In this document: positions 33,895 to 47,139 of the stretch, in pieces
Layout of the letters: each line of letters starts with the position of its first letter
Numbering within the stretch: position 1 is the first letter of the stretch
DNA from: Rattus norvegicus
Lineage: Eukaryota > Chordata > Mammalia > Rodentia > Muridae
Length of the DNA stretch: 64,000 bases
NCBI RefSeq assembly: GCF_036323735.1
Contig: NC_086036.1
Span: 21,029,564 to 21,093,563 of the forward strand
Direction: 5' to 3'
The notes under the pieces: generated by a model
Told to the model about the DNA's origin: nothing
What the model saw: the letters and a program-made list of their open reading frames with translations, nothing else
Database searches by the model: none
Program-made: the position numbers and the translations under genes

Positions 33895-34300
33895 GTTAAC
33901 TGTTAACTTGGAACAATCTAGAGTCATTTGTTAGAGAATGTCAATGAGGAATTGTCATACCCAGATTGGCCTGTGGTTGTACCTAAGGGGAACACATTAT
34001 TGCTATGAATTGAGATATGAAAACAAGCTTATTGTAAAAGATACCATTCCTTAGGAAGGGGATTCTGTACTATATAAGAGTAGAGAAAATGAGAAGAGTC
34101 TTAATATGAATGCATCAAATCACTACTCTCTGTTTTTGACTGTAGGTTTTGTGTGACTGGCTGTTTACATTTTCTGATGCCTTGATTTTCTACCCTGAAG
34201 GATTATAACCTATGATAGTGAGTTGTATAAATCCTTTCTCCTATAAGTTGTTTGTTTATTTATTCAGGATTTCCATTGCATCAGCAGAAAATAAAAGTAA
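33895..34300. mobile_element. hAT-Charlie-like rodent repeat (URR1-type)
   Basis: GTTAACTTGGAACAATCTAGAGTCAT opens the unit. TAAATCCTTTCTCCTATAAG and TTTCCATTGCATCAGCAG close it, as in the rodent repeat with GTCAACTTGACA...CTAGAGTCAT and AAACCCTTTCT...TTGCTT ends. A reversed relative lies at 52,246-52,600. Family name is from memory of the consensus. Confidence 0.6.
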
Positions 34301-35252
34301 TGTAAGTTTGTATGTAATTTTCTTCCAATTCAATGATACAATTTCAAATGCAGATCTATCTTTTGGTTGGAATTGTAAAGAGTAAACTCAAAAGCATGTT
34401 CTTATTTACACGTCCACCTTTAAGTTGTTCTAGTTTTACCAAAGATAGGCTCTTAGTGAGAAAATGCAGAGGCCCAACCACAGACAGCAACAGACATACT
34501 AGTGCTTGGGTTTGGGATTGGAATTGGTTTTGTTTTGTTTTTTTCTTTTCTGGGAGACTGGTTCCTAATTGCGTCCAGAGTCCAGAGGTGATACTGGTAC
34601 CAGTAATGGTTAAAAGGAAAAATGCAAGAGAAGAATGAGAGAGGATACAGTTCGAAATAAGATTTTTCTTTTCTTGCTCTTCCTCAATCACAATATCATT
34701 CTATCATGAGCAAAAGACTCCCCATGGGCTCAGCTATTTTTCCTGGATAAACTCAACTGAGAAATAAACGGTGATAGGAAATGATGAGTTTGATATTAAC
34801 CTCTCAACAAATAACAGCCACATTGGTGAATAAATTTTGTTATCTATTTTCACACTATTACTGGAACAGAGACAAGTAGGACCATGATACTCATATCAAT
34901 TAATAAGCTACTCAAAGGACCTCTCTCAATATTTCATGTGGTCTTTTGATGCAATGATTCTCTACTACTAAATTTTGTGCTGAATAGATGCTTGGCTTGT
35001 CATTTTTCCTAGCTATTGGACACTGTTCGTCATCTTCATTGATTACATTTTTTTGTTTTGTTTCATTTTGTTTTGTTTACCTTTTGGACTCTGCCCTTCT
35101 CCAGTTAACTTTGCATCAGAGCCTGATGACCCATTTACCCTGTGACAGCACATCAAGAAATGTCTCCATAAATTACATTATATGATTGACTGTGTACAAA
35201 AGGACTGCCAAGTACCCCAGTAGCTATTTCTTGAAAAGAAAAATAAGATGAG
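34301..35252. other. No feature seen
   Basis: Single-copy-looking DNA with short overlapping frames on both strands at 34,333-34,691 and a (TTTTG)-rich run near 35,049-35,080. Confidence 0.4.
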
Positions 35253-35338
35253 GGGGTTGGGGATTTAGCTCAGTGGTAGAGCGCTTGCCTAGGAAGCGCA
35301 AGGCCCTGGGTTCGGTCCCCAGCTCCAAAAAAAAAAAA
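35253..35338 (+). mobile_element. ID SINE, near-consensus
   Basis: Full body from GGGGTTGGGGATTTAGCTC, with A box TAGCTCAGTGG (35,266-35,276), B box GGTTCGGTCCC (35,309-35,319) and a 13-A tail. The probable TSD AATAAGATGA is at 35,242-35,251 and 35,350-35,359. Unusually, 11 bases (TGATTGTCTC and an adjacent base) separate the tail from the right copy. Confidence 0.93.
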
Positions 35339-35359
35339 ATGATTGTCTCAATAAGATGA

Positions 35360-38349
35360 AGTGAAACCTATGTATATCATAGATTAACTCAGACTATTGA
35401 ATTATGGGAGAAGACAATGTCCCTCAGATGGCATGGCCTTGAACTAAGATATTTGATGTAATATTTCACTCATATGTCTTGACAGTCATTAAAAATATAC
35501 ATTTGTAAGACAGAATGGAAAAAGAAAAACAAGCATATAAGAAAAAGAGGAGAAAATATATATTAGAAAAGAAACACATTGACATGATGAGAAAAAAGTA
35601 TACTGGCAATCCTTCATGCAATCTACATGAGTTCCTTAATCATTTACTTATCGTTCTATTAACAAAAATAATTTGAATTCTTTTTCTTGAGATACCTTGA
35701 ACTGGGCTATATTTTAAATAGGGAGCATAAGAAACAAAGTCAAAGAAATTCTCCAATGTTCTTCTATGTACCATTGCAGAAAGTCCTGATTGTGCTTTAA
35801 AATATCACTTTTCCACCAGAAGACAGAAATCAGTTTCTAAATTGATAATTTATTTGCCTTTAAAGTTTGATAAAACATTCTTGTCGGAAAGACCTACAGC
35901 AATGGAAATTGGACAGTGGATGGGTTATTTCTTCAACCTCTATGAGAAAGGCAGCCTGGCACACAGCTGGAGGCCATGGCGCATTCAGTATTCATTTAAT
36001 TTATCACAATTATTCCAACACCTGGACTGAGCGATCATGTAGTCACCCTTAGTATCCAGAGAAGAAAACAGCTTCTGCGGATTAGAAGGTTAGATACTGA
36101 TATTAAGAGATATATGAGAACATAGATGAACATTCTTTTTTTTTTACTCAATTAAAATTATAAGGCAAGATTTTAAAAACAATGTGATAAAAAATAAAAT
36201 AAAGGTTCTGTGCATAATTAATGCCGAGGAAGGAACATGTAATTGGGCATTGCTCCGACAAGTTTCATACTCTTTCCAAATAATTTCTCCTACAATGAAC
36301 AATACCGACTGGTTGAATAGCTGCAGAATACACATCACTGACCCCTTTCTTAAAAGATAGGTAGCCATATATCAATGCAACAGCATGCACAGACTTACTT
36401 TGCCCATGTACAGCTCTTCCATTTCATCCCTCTTGTTCAATTAATCACTGGTCCTCAACCATGCCCCAAATATACCCCTCCCCCTTTTAAAGTCTCCATG
36501 GAATTTTTGGAAATTAATTTATTGTCATTAGTGGTTTCCCTGTCCTACTCTACACTTCTGTTACAGTAGAGTGACATTGCAATTAGCTACTTTATTCTAT
36601 ACTCTTAAATGCTCAAATTATAATAAGGACTGCTTACATAATATCTATTGATTTCTGCAAAAATAAAATAATTTCTGCAGGGAGCAGAGTATCCAAAGCA
36701 TCATGAAAATGAAGTATAATTTTAAACTTTGCAATGTCTTCTATCATTCTACCATGTTTTTCTAATCATATCAATATGTACAGGTTTTAAGGTTCAACAA
36801 TTGGTTGGAAGACAAAACAGGAGATGCGTGGACAACAGATATAGATAGGTTTGCTTTTATTGGAAAAGTACACAAATATATGTTAAGACACTGTTGAGAA
36901 TCATCAGATGGGCTCATAGGTTTGATCTCTTTTCTTTCCTGTCATGTACAGCATGCGATTGACAGTCTGAAAAGAATATAGTGAAAGAGGAATTAATGTT
37001 GTACATTAAGTCATTGAAAGATACGAACAACGTACCACTGGTTGGGTTACTGTTTGGAAGATGGTGAGGATGGGAAAGGTGAAGATGATGATGCCAACAG
37101 TTGTCTTCCAGAAGATTAGGAGGCTGTTCAGCATCTGAGCAGCTGTGCTTTCCTATGTATCCTGCATCGGAGTTCACAGGTCCCTTTACTGGATGCCATG
37201 GCTAGATGAAGTCTCTGTATCTGTATTCAGTGATTCTATCTACCATTTTGCATTTCATCTTCTATATACTATTTGCATTTGTTGTAAGTTGACAAACCTT
37301 GTACAATCCCCATGTATCCCTAATGATAATGATACTGTTTCTTCTGCTTTTCCTTTCTTTAGCTATGACTTACTACTCAGAAAAAAAACAACAAAACAAC
37401 AAAACAAAACAACTTCAGGGATTCTGCCATTTTTTACCTCTTCTATCTTCTGCCCTCAAAACTACATTTGAAGGCTGCTCTTCTTCCACTCATTCTCTAA
37501 GGAAAACCCCATTGATTGTCATTGTCGTCTTCTAGGACAGAGGCTGCCAGCAGGGCATTACTCTCCTCTGATTTCACGAAAGATCCATCTGATTCCTTGG
37601 TCCTTAGGACACACGTGTTGGAGTGCACAGCCTGAAAACCCCTCTCTTCATCTCTTATGCTTACTCCCTCACACATTCGCTCGCTCGCTCACTCTCACAC
37701 TCACTTGCTCACTCACTCTCTCTTTATCCTACTCTGTCCCTCTCTTTGTTCTCACCCTCTGTCTTCTTTCTTGCCTCATTGTGCTCATCTTGAAACCTTA
37801 AGGAACTTACTTTTAGTTCTTAGTCTAGAATAGAGACCCTAATATTCTTCCTTTATGTTAACATGTATGTTGGTGTCATCCTTGTTCAGGTCTTGTTTAT
37901 CCAGCCAGGTTATTGTTACTTTATGTTTGTAACCACTCTGTCATCTCAAGAAGATATTATATCACAGCGGACAGGTTATTCCTCTAGTTAAAATATTCTC
38001 ATTTCTTTGTCTATTACTTTTAGTGCATGGGCTTGGCCAAAAATGTATCATTTGTGGCTGGGCATCAAAAGATCATTTGTTTTCTGATTTTAATGTGTTG
38101 CTTGCTGTGATAATATCTTCCTCTTTTTTTTTTTTTTTTTTTTTGAAAATAAGAGTTCCTTTGATAAGGGCTGAGAGCTAAATTTATCTTAGGAACAGGA
38201 AGAGAGGAAAAACAATCACACTCAGAGAAGATCTTCACCATTGTGGTTTGCCCTGGAGTTATCTGCATTTTGATGCTAATTCCACTGCCCCAAGGACAGC
38301 TGCCTAGTCTGTACTCAAAACTCAGATGACTTTACCAGAACCTTCTGTA
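35360..38349. other. Long single-copy stretch, no gene recognised
   Basis: A/T-rich with no SINE or LTR pattern. Contains (AAAC)n-like sequence at 37,380-37,410, a CTCA/CTCG-rich part at 37,675-37,725 and a T19 run at 38,127-38,145. Open frames are short and unconvincing. Confidence 0.4.
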
Positions 38350-38515
38350 ATTTGTAAAATACAGGTGAGGGCAGGTACAGGATAGAAGGAGGCCTGTAAT
38401 TGGACAGAAGGAAGGATGGGTGGGAGAAAAGTTTGAAGGAAGAGGAGGAGACTGAAGTGGAAAGGAGGAGAGACAGGAGGGACAGAGAGGGTAGTCACGG
38501 CAGAGAGAAAATGCA
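38350..38515. repeat. Purine-rich low-complexity tract
   Basis: GGAAGGATGGGTGGGAG, GAAGGAAGAGGAGGAG and GGAGGAGAGACAGGAGG words dominate the + strand. Confidence 0.7.
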
Positions 38516-38559
38516 AGCTGATGTTAAGATTTCACTCTGTGTATTTACAGGTTGTTATA

Positions 38560-38930
38560 AATGTTCTTAAGAGATGGATGCGTACAGGGCTTTGTATATT
38601 TAGGTGGGCAATTATATCTTATCAATTGGGTCAAAGGTTATTGAGTTGTGTGCTCTTTTATGTTATAGTGTAGGAAAGTGAGTGGAGGCTGGAGACATTG
38701 GGCCACCATGGAATTGGGATGTGGGTTTCTGGCGTGGAAACCTGCCTTGGGAACTAGAGAGGTACAGAGATTGCTGCCAGGCTCAGACAGAGGCCTTCGG
38801 CAGTGTGATAGGGGATGGAGCAAAGAGAGTGAGAGGCTTTGCTGAGTGAGAATTAAGATATCTAGAAGCTATCTTGGGGCACTGCCGTGTAGACCTAGTG
38901 GGAGATAAAAGACAGCATTTTTATTTTTTA
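38560..38930. other. Possible LTR-type repeat, unassigned
   Basis: GGTTTCTGGCGTGGAAACCTGCC and AGATTGCTGCCAGGCTCAGAC resemble parts of rodent LTR repeats I have seen. No TG/CA ends, TATA box or TSD can be fixed. Confidence 0.3.
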
Positions 38931-38944
38931 TAACTTTACAACAA

Positions 38945-39300
38945 CAATTCACTATTGGTTGTCCAATACCAAGTGGCCAGCCCTAAAATTATATACATAT
39001 AAGTAAAATTATAGAGACTGAAAAATGTTTAAATATTAATTATATATACAGGATGTATTCATATATACTATATATTATATATGTATGAATACACATATTA
39101 TATATGTATGAATACACACACACACACACATATATATATGTGTGTGTATATCTGTAAATAGTCAGGAAAGGAGGCCATGAACTTGAAAAGGAGGAGGGAG
39201 AGTGTACATGTAACGGAGAGAAGGAGGAAAGGAAAGAGGGAAAGGTGTAATTATATATTAATTTGAAAAAAACTGAAATATATATTAAAGATAAGAAAGA
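38945..39300 (+). mobile_element. L1 3' UTR end (Lx-like) with internal TA/CA repeat
   Basis: TTGTCCAATACCAAGTGGCCAGCC, a tract of TATATATG/ACACACAC (39,040-39,152), GAGGCCATGAACTTGAAAAGG, a purine tract and an A/T-rich tail follow the order of an old murine L1 3' end. A related block is at 10,577-10,640. Confidence 0.7.
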
Positions 39301-41483
39301 AAAGGAAGCAATGGGTACACATTGTTTTTCTCTCTGGAGCAACTGACACTCCAGATGGGGGAGAAATCTAATCCAGGGGAAAAGCAAAAGTCTACATGGC
39401 AAATCATTGAGTGTCAAATCACTTTGTCCCTATATAAGTACAACTGCCCCTCTTTTGTGGTATTTAGTGATTTTCTTCTAATAGCCTACAGTTATATTCT
39501 TTTGGACACATATGGAAAGATCTAACCTGAACTTGATATTTATTTATGTTTTGAAAATCTCAACTCTTCCACTTTTACTTTCTCAGATATCTTCACAGAA
39601 ATGTAAATATTTACTCTCACGTGGACTTTTCTTTGTTTGTTTTGTACTTAGGTAAAGAGAAAACAAATAGGCAACAAGAAAAGCAAAACTGAAAAAGCCC
39701 ATGATGGGGACTGGGGTTGGAGGCTCCTAACCACCATCAGATTGTCAGAGCTCTTTATAGTTATGATATTCCATCCTGCATGTTTGCAGTCAATGAAAAA
39801 TCATAGTGCTGCTGTTATTTGCCCACAGAAACTTTTAGAAGAAATCCACAGAGTGAAAAAAAATGAGTATTGTATTCCTTCCATATTCTTCCTTGTGCTT
39901 TCTTTAACAATAAACACTGGAATAGACATTGCTTAGTTTTTTTGTTTGTTTGTTTGTTTTGTTTTGTTTTGTTTTGTTTTTTGTCATGGATACCATTAGT
40001 TAATGTTTCCATTGAGGCTAGAACACGGTCTGTCACAGCAGGTACTCTCTAAGTGTTGATTAACCAACAGCAACCAGGACAGGAAAATGTGTCAATGGTG
40101 GCCAAGATCCAAGAGGCATGCTAATTACCCAAGGGTATGAGTTAAAGCAAAAGCCAGAAGAATGTCTGAGTCTTTCAGGCATTATTAGTGTCCATTACCT
40201 TATCCTAATCGATGCAAAATTAGGGCAGCGACAGCTTGGAGAGCCGGCCTCACATCTCACCTTCACGTCCTTGATCTAGGAAGAGTTATGTTTTTGTAAA
40301 AGATTTTACAACTTGTTACATGTTTACTATTTCTTACTCTACTGACTTTCTAGTACCAGAATGTGATAGAAAGGCTTTCTTTAAATGAATATAACAAAAG
40401 CAACAAAAGTGTAAAAGAAACTCTAGAGATAGTAAACATAGTGTGAATTTCACAGACACGGTGTGACCTCCAGTTTGGAAGACATTCATAGAATACTGGC
40501 CAACCTTGTAGAGGGTAGAGGTATATTAGACTAATTGTAGAATAGCTCAAAGCTACATGTTCCAAACATATGAGTTTAACAAGGCCAAAATGAAACAGAG
40601 ACTAATTATGATATCATTTCCCACCCTGATATCATCCATAGCACATATGTGATCTACAAAAATCTTTTTTAAGGTCTTATTTATATTCATTTTCCTGTCA
40701 ATGAAAAGAAAAAAATCAAATGTGTTTGCTTGAATCACAAGGAAATGGTCTAGAGGACAAGAAATAAACAAGATGTAATAAGGAAGGCAAAGGATTGAAA
40801 GTTTGTTTATGTACTTAAAATTAAGACAGTCCATTGAAGGCACAAATGAACAAATGTACAAATGAATGAACAGATGAACAAATGAATGAATGAATGATTA
40901 GTAACTCAGTGAAAGTGTGTAAAAAGAGAGTGGTTTGCTCTTAGAAGGAAGATGAGATCACTGTGCTCAGAATTAAGGCTCTAAAAATAAACCAGTTAAA
41001 ATAACTTGTAATTAAGGGAGATAGCAAATGAGTCACCAAATCATGAAACTTTGAGAGTTCCTTAGACTCATAAAGTAGAAGCCTTTACTTAGGGGTCCAC
41101 TGTGTAGTAAGAAAATGTTATAAGAAAATAAATCAGTCTTAAACGGGTTCTACATGATGTGTTAAACTATAAAGACCTACAGTGCCTAGTGGTCTAACAC
41201 TTGCTCACCGAACACTTGTTAGTCAAACATTCAAGTGGGGCATCCAGGGGAACATTTTTGTGGTAAACTGACTTAAAAGAGACAGGAACACTATGTGAGG
41301 CAGAACTTATTTTTGTTTGACCGGAATCCCGATAGGTGGGAGATTTAGGCAACAGATAAGGAAGTGGGAAAAAGAAAGGATCAGGAACCAAAACATCACA
41401 CATGAAGGTAACGTACAGAGATGTCCTCAGTGTGGATATGAACCTGTGACCTAAAGAAAACCAGCTCTGACACCTCTTACTGC
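39301..41483. other. Single-copy DNA with short simple repeats
   Basis: Holds a (TTTG)n/(TTTTG)n run at 39,937-39,982 and GAAT/GAAC words at 40,845-40,898. Between 40,115 and 40,260 are GCTAATTACC, ATTATTAG and GATGCAAAATTAG, homeobox- and octamer-like words in repeat-free DNA. No gene is recognised. Confidence 0.4.
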
Positions 41484-41695
41484 CATGGTTCTCCAACTTC
41501 CTAATTCGGCAACCCTTTACTACAGTTAGTTCCTCATGATAATGGTGACCCCCAAACAAAACTACGTTGTTGCTACTTCAAAACTAGTTTTGCTACTGTT
41601 AAGAGTTGTAATGGAAATATCTATGTTTTCTCATAGTGGCCCATCTGAAGGAAATGTTTGCCCTCTAGAGGCATTGCAGGTTGAGAAGATGCTTC
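41484..41695 (-). mobile_element. Non-autonomous hAT-Charlie-like repeat
   Basis: CATGGTTCTCCAACTTCCTAAT at the left resembles the CAGTGGTTCTCAAC inverted end of Charlie-type elements. The internal GGTGACCCCCAAACAAAAC, TTGTTGCTACTTCAAAACTA and GTTTTGCTACTGTTA-AGAG blocks fit a rodent member (RCHARR1-like). Orientation relative to the consensus is tentative. Confidence 0.6.
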
Positions 41696-44479
41696 ATTAA
41701 TCACTGAGGGAAAGCGAGAGGGAGATGAGACTCACAAGATTCAGGACAGCTCCAATAGAACAGCACAAATCCCTCCCTCCCCAGAGATTATATAAATTGA
41801 CCTTGGACAGAAGTGGAGTTCTGGATGGTGTAGCTGCCTTTCCCTCACATGGTCCTGTATGTAACCCCAATAAACACATTACTTCACCTGGCTGGACTTG
41901 GTTGGAAACTTTTCTTTATCAATGCCCTTTTCATCTGGTGTGAATGGATGCTGCTTTAGAAATCACTGGGGAAAGGCACACAACTGCACAGAAGTTTGAA
42001 AGCACAAGTACTTGAAAATGGCTCGAAAGATTTATTCGAATGGGACCATCGAACAGAAAGTGGGGCAGGATGCTTGCAGAGACAGAAAACAATGGATGAC
42101 GTTACCAAGAGAGCAATCTAGAGTAACGTGGCTTTAGAATTGAGGCCAAAATTCAGGGTTGCATGGCTCTTCGAGTTTCGATTGGTTTGTCACAGTGGCT
42201 AGAGATTAAATCTGCCTCACTCTAAAACCGTTTTTGTTATAACTACATTTGTCATTATGTGAGGTTTTTATAGGCTTCGGAGCTCTTATGAAAATCCAAT
42301 CAACATAAAGATTTCATTGATATTAATAACATGTAAGTGTGCCCAGGCCCATCACAATGGAGTCTGTTCAGATATCATCATTGTCAGGAAAATAAAAATA
42401 GGAGCATGGTTACCGTTCTTCTGGAACTGCGAGTGGGTTCCTTCTCCCTCCCAAGGGCATTGTAAACCCCTTGCCATACCTAATCCCCAACAAACATTTT
42501 ATATGTTATTGCCTTTGCAGGATTCTCTGTATCCTAAATCTGTGTACCACTGCTTTCTCTACTGGTGTAAACAATACCCTCCAAAATAAAATATGTTTTT
42601 TCAAATAAAAATTTTTCTGTGTATTTCACATCTTACAAAATGAATATTTTGTTTTTCTGCCCTGATCCAGAGATTTTTTTCATATATGTACCATTGAGCA
42701 ATCCAGAGTCATGTTCTAACTACCTTAAGTACTTCAGTAAGATTTACTAAGGAGAAATGATGCCCATTCTCTCCTGGATTCTGGACAGTCCCTTTGGATT
42801 ACAAGTCTGGCCAGTATGAAGAGAAAGTCCATGGTGATTTTAGGAGAAGCAAACTAAGCCTTGAACATGATAGAATCGTTTTTAAAGAACCAAACACTGC
42901 TCTGTGAGCAGAAAATACACACCCACAACTCCTCTGGGCCTAGGGTCTTTCTTTTGTAAGAAGAAAAGTACATTTCTTATTTAATATCTAATTAATTAAT
43001 GACTCTTTTCCCATCTCTGAAGATGGTTACCTGATAAATCAATAAAGCTCATGGCACTTTTTCCTCAAAAAATCTCCATAGTTACACATATCCAGGGTTA
43101 CATGTCACGGGATATACCCTTGAGGTCTGAATTTTATAGTAGATGGCGGAGCTTTGTCCTGTGAATTGACAGATACATTATGTATTACTTTGAACAGTGA
43201 CATACGCTTTTCCAACATGAAACACTTCTCCTTCCCATTGTAGCCCCATGAAATGTTCAAAGGATCAAGGAATAGTCATGTCCTGTCCCATAATGGTGCT
43301 AGAATTCTTTTTTTAAGAAAGTGCTATGAAGAAAAACCTTTCTGTCAAAATTTGGTAATGCTTGCCTCTTGAATGATGTTCCTAAAGAAAGGTTAAGATT
43401 TGCACAGTTTTCAGGCAGTAATCCTGGACCTTTATTTTAGGTTTCCTCATGAACAATACTTGTCAATTGCTTTCTGTCTTCAGAGAACAGTGGTCTCATC
43501 TATGCGATCTTACCTAGGCTGCTTGGTGATGTGTAAAGCTTGTACCGGTTGACACTTTCTTTGTCTTGTCAGGAACCAGTACCGGACACGGTACATGAAT
43601 ATATTAATAGTTTATTTAATTTAACAGATGGACTACCGAATTAACTTGTAGAAATCTTATGAATTCTTCAGTTGTCAACCTGCTTCCAGTGTGACTAGAG
43701 ACAGCAAGCACAATTCTAGGTGTCTAGTTTTCATTTAGGATGATAAAACAGGTCCTTGCTTCTGTATAATGAAATGAAACTTCTACATCTTAAAGGAAAA
43801 TTCCACAAAATGTAGAGAGGAATTAGAAGATGGCCTACTCAGTAAGCGACAAGGAAATGTCTTTATTTCTGACCTATCATAATCAACATGAATATGATCT
43901 GTGGGGTCTCTTTGCCATACTTCATTTTTTAGTCACTAATGGTTTCTTCATGACTAGTTCACTATAATGATATTTGCTGGAAATATATTTAACTTCATTA
44001 CTATCCCACTGATGATGAAATATCAACCACCACTGGAAGGAAGCCAGCTCTGCTACTTAAAAGAGACATTCCAAAAGCCCAGTTGTCCATCTGAACTACC
44101 CTAAACCCTTAAACCTGGCATTCTGTCTCCAGCCTTTCACTCCCCTGCAGGTCTGAGTTTATCTGTAGTGTCAAACACATGATTTGAACACTAAAAAGAA
44201 TTGCTGAAAGGAACCACTGCTGGGTAATTTTTTCTTTTTTTGTAAAATTGTATTTAAAAATTTACAGATATTGTATGGATGAGTAAGCTACTGTGGGAAT
44301 TACCATCACTTGGATTCTAGTTTACTACAGTTCTTCTTTAATGCCACATGGAGAAATTTAATTTGCCAGCATTGATTTAAGAAAGAAAAACAAACAAAAA
44401 GAAACCCTAGCCATCAAGTCAGTGATACTGTATCCTACGTCATGCCACTGAACCCAGTTCCGTGCACACCTCATTTTCT
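41696..44479. other. Mostly unclassified DNA
   Basis: At 41,710-41,935 a TATATAAA motif, TGTAACCCCAATAAACACAT and CTGGCTGGACTTGG give an LTR-like or old-repeat look, not assigned. The rest shows no repeat, exon or motif cluster I can support. Confidence 0.35.
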
Positions 44480-44790
44480 CACTATTATGATGAAATATAT
44501 GACCTAGTAACTCAAATACAAGATGGGTATGTTGTTGAAAGTGATCAGATGCAGTCCTTCCCAGTGGAGGAGGCATGATGTCAGGAACAAGAGAAGTTGG
44601 TCACACTGAATCTGCTGTTGGAAGGTAGAGTGAGGTAGGCGCTCATGCTCAGCTTGCTGTCTCCCTGTTTCCCATTTTGTCTGGAACTCCAACCCGCATC
44701 CAAGGTGAGGCTCTCATTCAGGCAATACCCAGAAGTGAATAAACTAGATGACTCCAAATCTAGTCAACAATGGAGATCAACACTGACTTT
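44480..44790. mobile_element. Old rodent interspersed repeat, unassigned
   Basis: GGAGGCATGATGTCAGGAAC, GGTCACACTGAATCTGCTGT, GCGCTCATGCTCAGCTTGCT and CAACCCGCATCCAAGGTGAGG match, in order, a common rodent repeat with GGCATGGTGGCAGGAGC ... GCTCAGCTCGC blocks. Possibly hAT-related; ends are unclear. Confidence 0.5.
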
Positions 44791-45588
44791 GTAACTTTAA
44801 CATTCACTTAGATAATCAGAAAGGTAACATGGAAATAACTGAGGGGAAATTTAATATAGAATGTCTTATGCTGGAGACGAGGAACGTGAGAACTAAAGTT
44901 GTTACCTGATTTACTAAAGTTCACAGGGTGATCTTGTAACTGAGATGATAAGGGCACAGACGCCATCTTCCATGGCATCCAGAGATTATAAGAATGCCAA
45001 AGTGACTCAAAGGCCTCCATGCCTGTCCTTGTTAAAATGTTTTCTGATGAACTGAGATGTCTTTAATGTGGTCTCTACAGCGCCTGTGTCTTCAGAATGT
45101 CGCCTTCTTCCTTCTTTTTCCTGTTCTACTTCTCTCTGCTCTGCAGTTCCTTCCCTATAGCTGGCGTTTCATACTCCGTGGAAAACCTCAAACCACTACG
45201 TGAGCATATTTCTTGTTCTCACCTCCTTACAGCAGACACATGACATAGACTTTAGTATAACATCATACTTTATAGCTCTTAACCTTTTTGATTGCAAATT
45301 TTTAACATCATGAGGACAAGAGGTCTGCTGGAATGAAATGATGCTGCTTCTAACAGGGTAGTTTTCTGGCTATAACAAGCAAAATCCTTATTCAACTACT
45401 AAGAGAGGGAAGTAGAATGTTGTGGTTACAGCCATAAGGCTGTGGTAGGCCACAGCCCACATAGGGAAGCAATATTGGAGACCACAAACTCCTCTCCAGA
45501 AGCTCAAACCCAGTTATCCTGTCTGAAACTTTGGTATTTTCAGCATTTGTAGAGATTGTTTCACTTTTGAAGATCCTACTCAGATTGA
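44791..45588. other. No feature seen
   Basis: Single-copy-looking DNA between two repeats. Confidence 0.35.
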
Positions 45589-45652
45589 TGGAGGGAGAGA
45601 CCATGTTAGTCCCTGTCTTCTGGAGGGAGAGACCATGTTAGTCCCTGTCTTC
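45589..45652. repeat. Perfect 32-bp tandem duplication
   Basis: The unit starting TGGAGGGAGAGACCATG occupies 45,589-45,620 and is repeated without change at 45,621-45,652. Perfect identity suggests a recent duplication. Confidence 0.97.
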
Positions 45653-45688
45653 TGCTGTAACCCTACAAACCATATAGCGTTTGTATTA

Positions 45689-45770
45689 TTTTTCTCAGAC
45701 CTGAAGACCGAACTCAGGGCCTTGCGCTTGCTAGGCAAGTGCTCTACCACTGAGCTAAATCCCCAACTCC
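45689..45770 (-). mobile_element. ID SINE, antisense, short tail
   Basis: CTTGCGCTTGCTAGGCAAGT and CTCTACCACTGAGCTAAATC give an antisense ID. The tail is almost lost. A perfect 11-bp TSD, GCGTTTGTATT, lies at 45,678-45,688 and 45,771-45,781. Confidence 0.92.
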
Positions 45771-45781
45771 GCGTTTGTATT

Positions 45782-47139
45782 TCTTGAATAAATTAATGAA
45801 AGCTTAACAAACCCAGAGTCTCATCAGCATGCCAGACTTGATTATGAGTCATGTGTTATTTAGATTTAAAGATTGTATTCCAAAAACTAAATCATTTTTC
45901 CTCCAAAATATTTCAAACATATTATGAGGGAAGCGTTATATATTTCTGATATTCCTTTATAAAATCTGGCCATTTTTCTAGTATCCTGGAATTTTGAATG
46001 ACAAATAACTCTCACCTGTGAATATTCTCAGTCATCAATATTTCACAAGCATTCTGCAAGTAAGTGTAGCTGCATCCATGTAGATCACTTCTTACTGTGT
46101 CCTGACTCCACAATGATGACAATTCCTAGGAAGTCAGTGGGGACGCTGTCAGAGCAAATATGGCTTGTATAATGTTGTCCTCAACTCTGCATATAGGTTG
46201 TAGGAAGACTTCCTTAGGCTAGCTGTAGAATATGAAAGATTTTCTTATGTCCACCTTTCCGTTTCCTCTTCATCATTGCCTATTGAGGAAAGATCATAAA
46301 TGATGATATATTTAACTTCATCTGTCCCATTCAATCAAACCGAGTTCTTCTCCAAATCCAGTCCTCCCAAGACAACAGAAAAGTATAACCTATGTAAAAA
46401 GGTAGATGAATAATTAACCTTAAGATGTACCATTTGCAAAGGAGAAAAGATTATACTTAATATAAAAATTATTACAATCTACTATGGACTGGAATCTTGT
46501 AGAGACCAGTTGAGGGTCTTAATTGTAAGTGGGTGGCTGCCTCCTTTGTGGCCCCTGAGCCAAACCATATCAATGACTAGCTGCCAGTAGCATTGACTGC
46601 ATATCCTATAGACAATACCAGAGTCACATTATGTTCCCTGGTGCTTTCTGTAAAGCACATTTCCATTGGATTTCTTCTTTGTCTATTGCTTATTTTAAAA
46701 ATTCCCTTTTACACTTTAATTAAGCTCCTTTTGCACTCTAAGGAGTTAAAGAGCTTTACTGGAGAATAATGAAAGAAAAGGGGAAAGGGGGGAATTATTC
46801 CTTTTGGGGAGAATTTTCTTTCTTTGTTTATTTTTGTCTTGCATGCTATTATCAGCTGTAGGTATATTCATACCTATATATGCATGGCCAAAAGAGAACA
46901 GGAAATAATGTTGCCTCGGACCTGACATAACTAATCAAAGGCCATTATCTCTGGGGATAAACCCACATAGATGAGTGAGAACAAATAGAGACAGAAAAAC
47001 CACAAAAGGAAAGATGAAAAATATTCATCAAAATGAAACAAAGAAAGGAAGGGAAAAAGGGACAGGTGGGGGGAAGAGAGGATCAGGAGGGAAAGGATGG
47101 GGAGAGGTTAGTGTAGCTCTCCTGAGACGGCCCTCAGGG
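45782..47139. other. No gene recognised
   Basis: A/T-rich to about 46,960, then a purine-rich stretch at 46,990-47,108 (AAAGGAAGGGAAAAAGGG and similar). Confidence 0.4.

Noticed and set aside
39040..39417. 125-codon minus-strand frame, Tyr/Ile-rich
   Set aside because: Translates the TA/CA repeat inside an L1 3' UTR.
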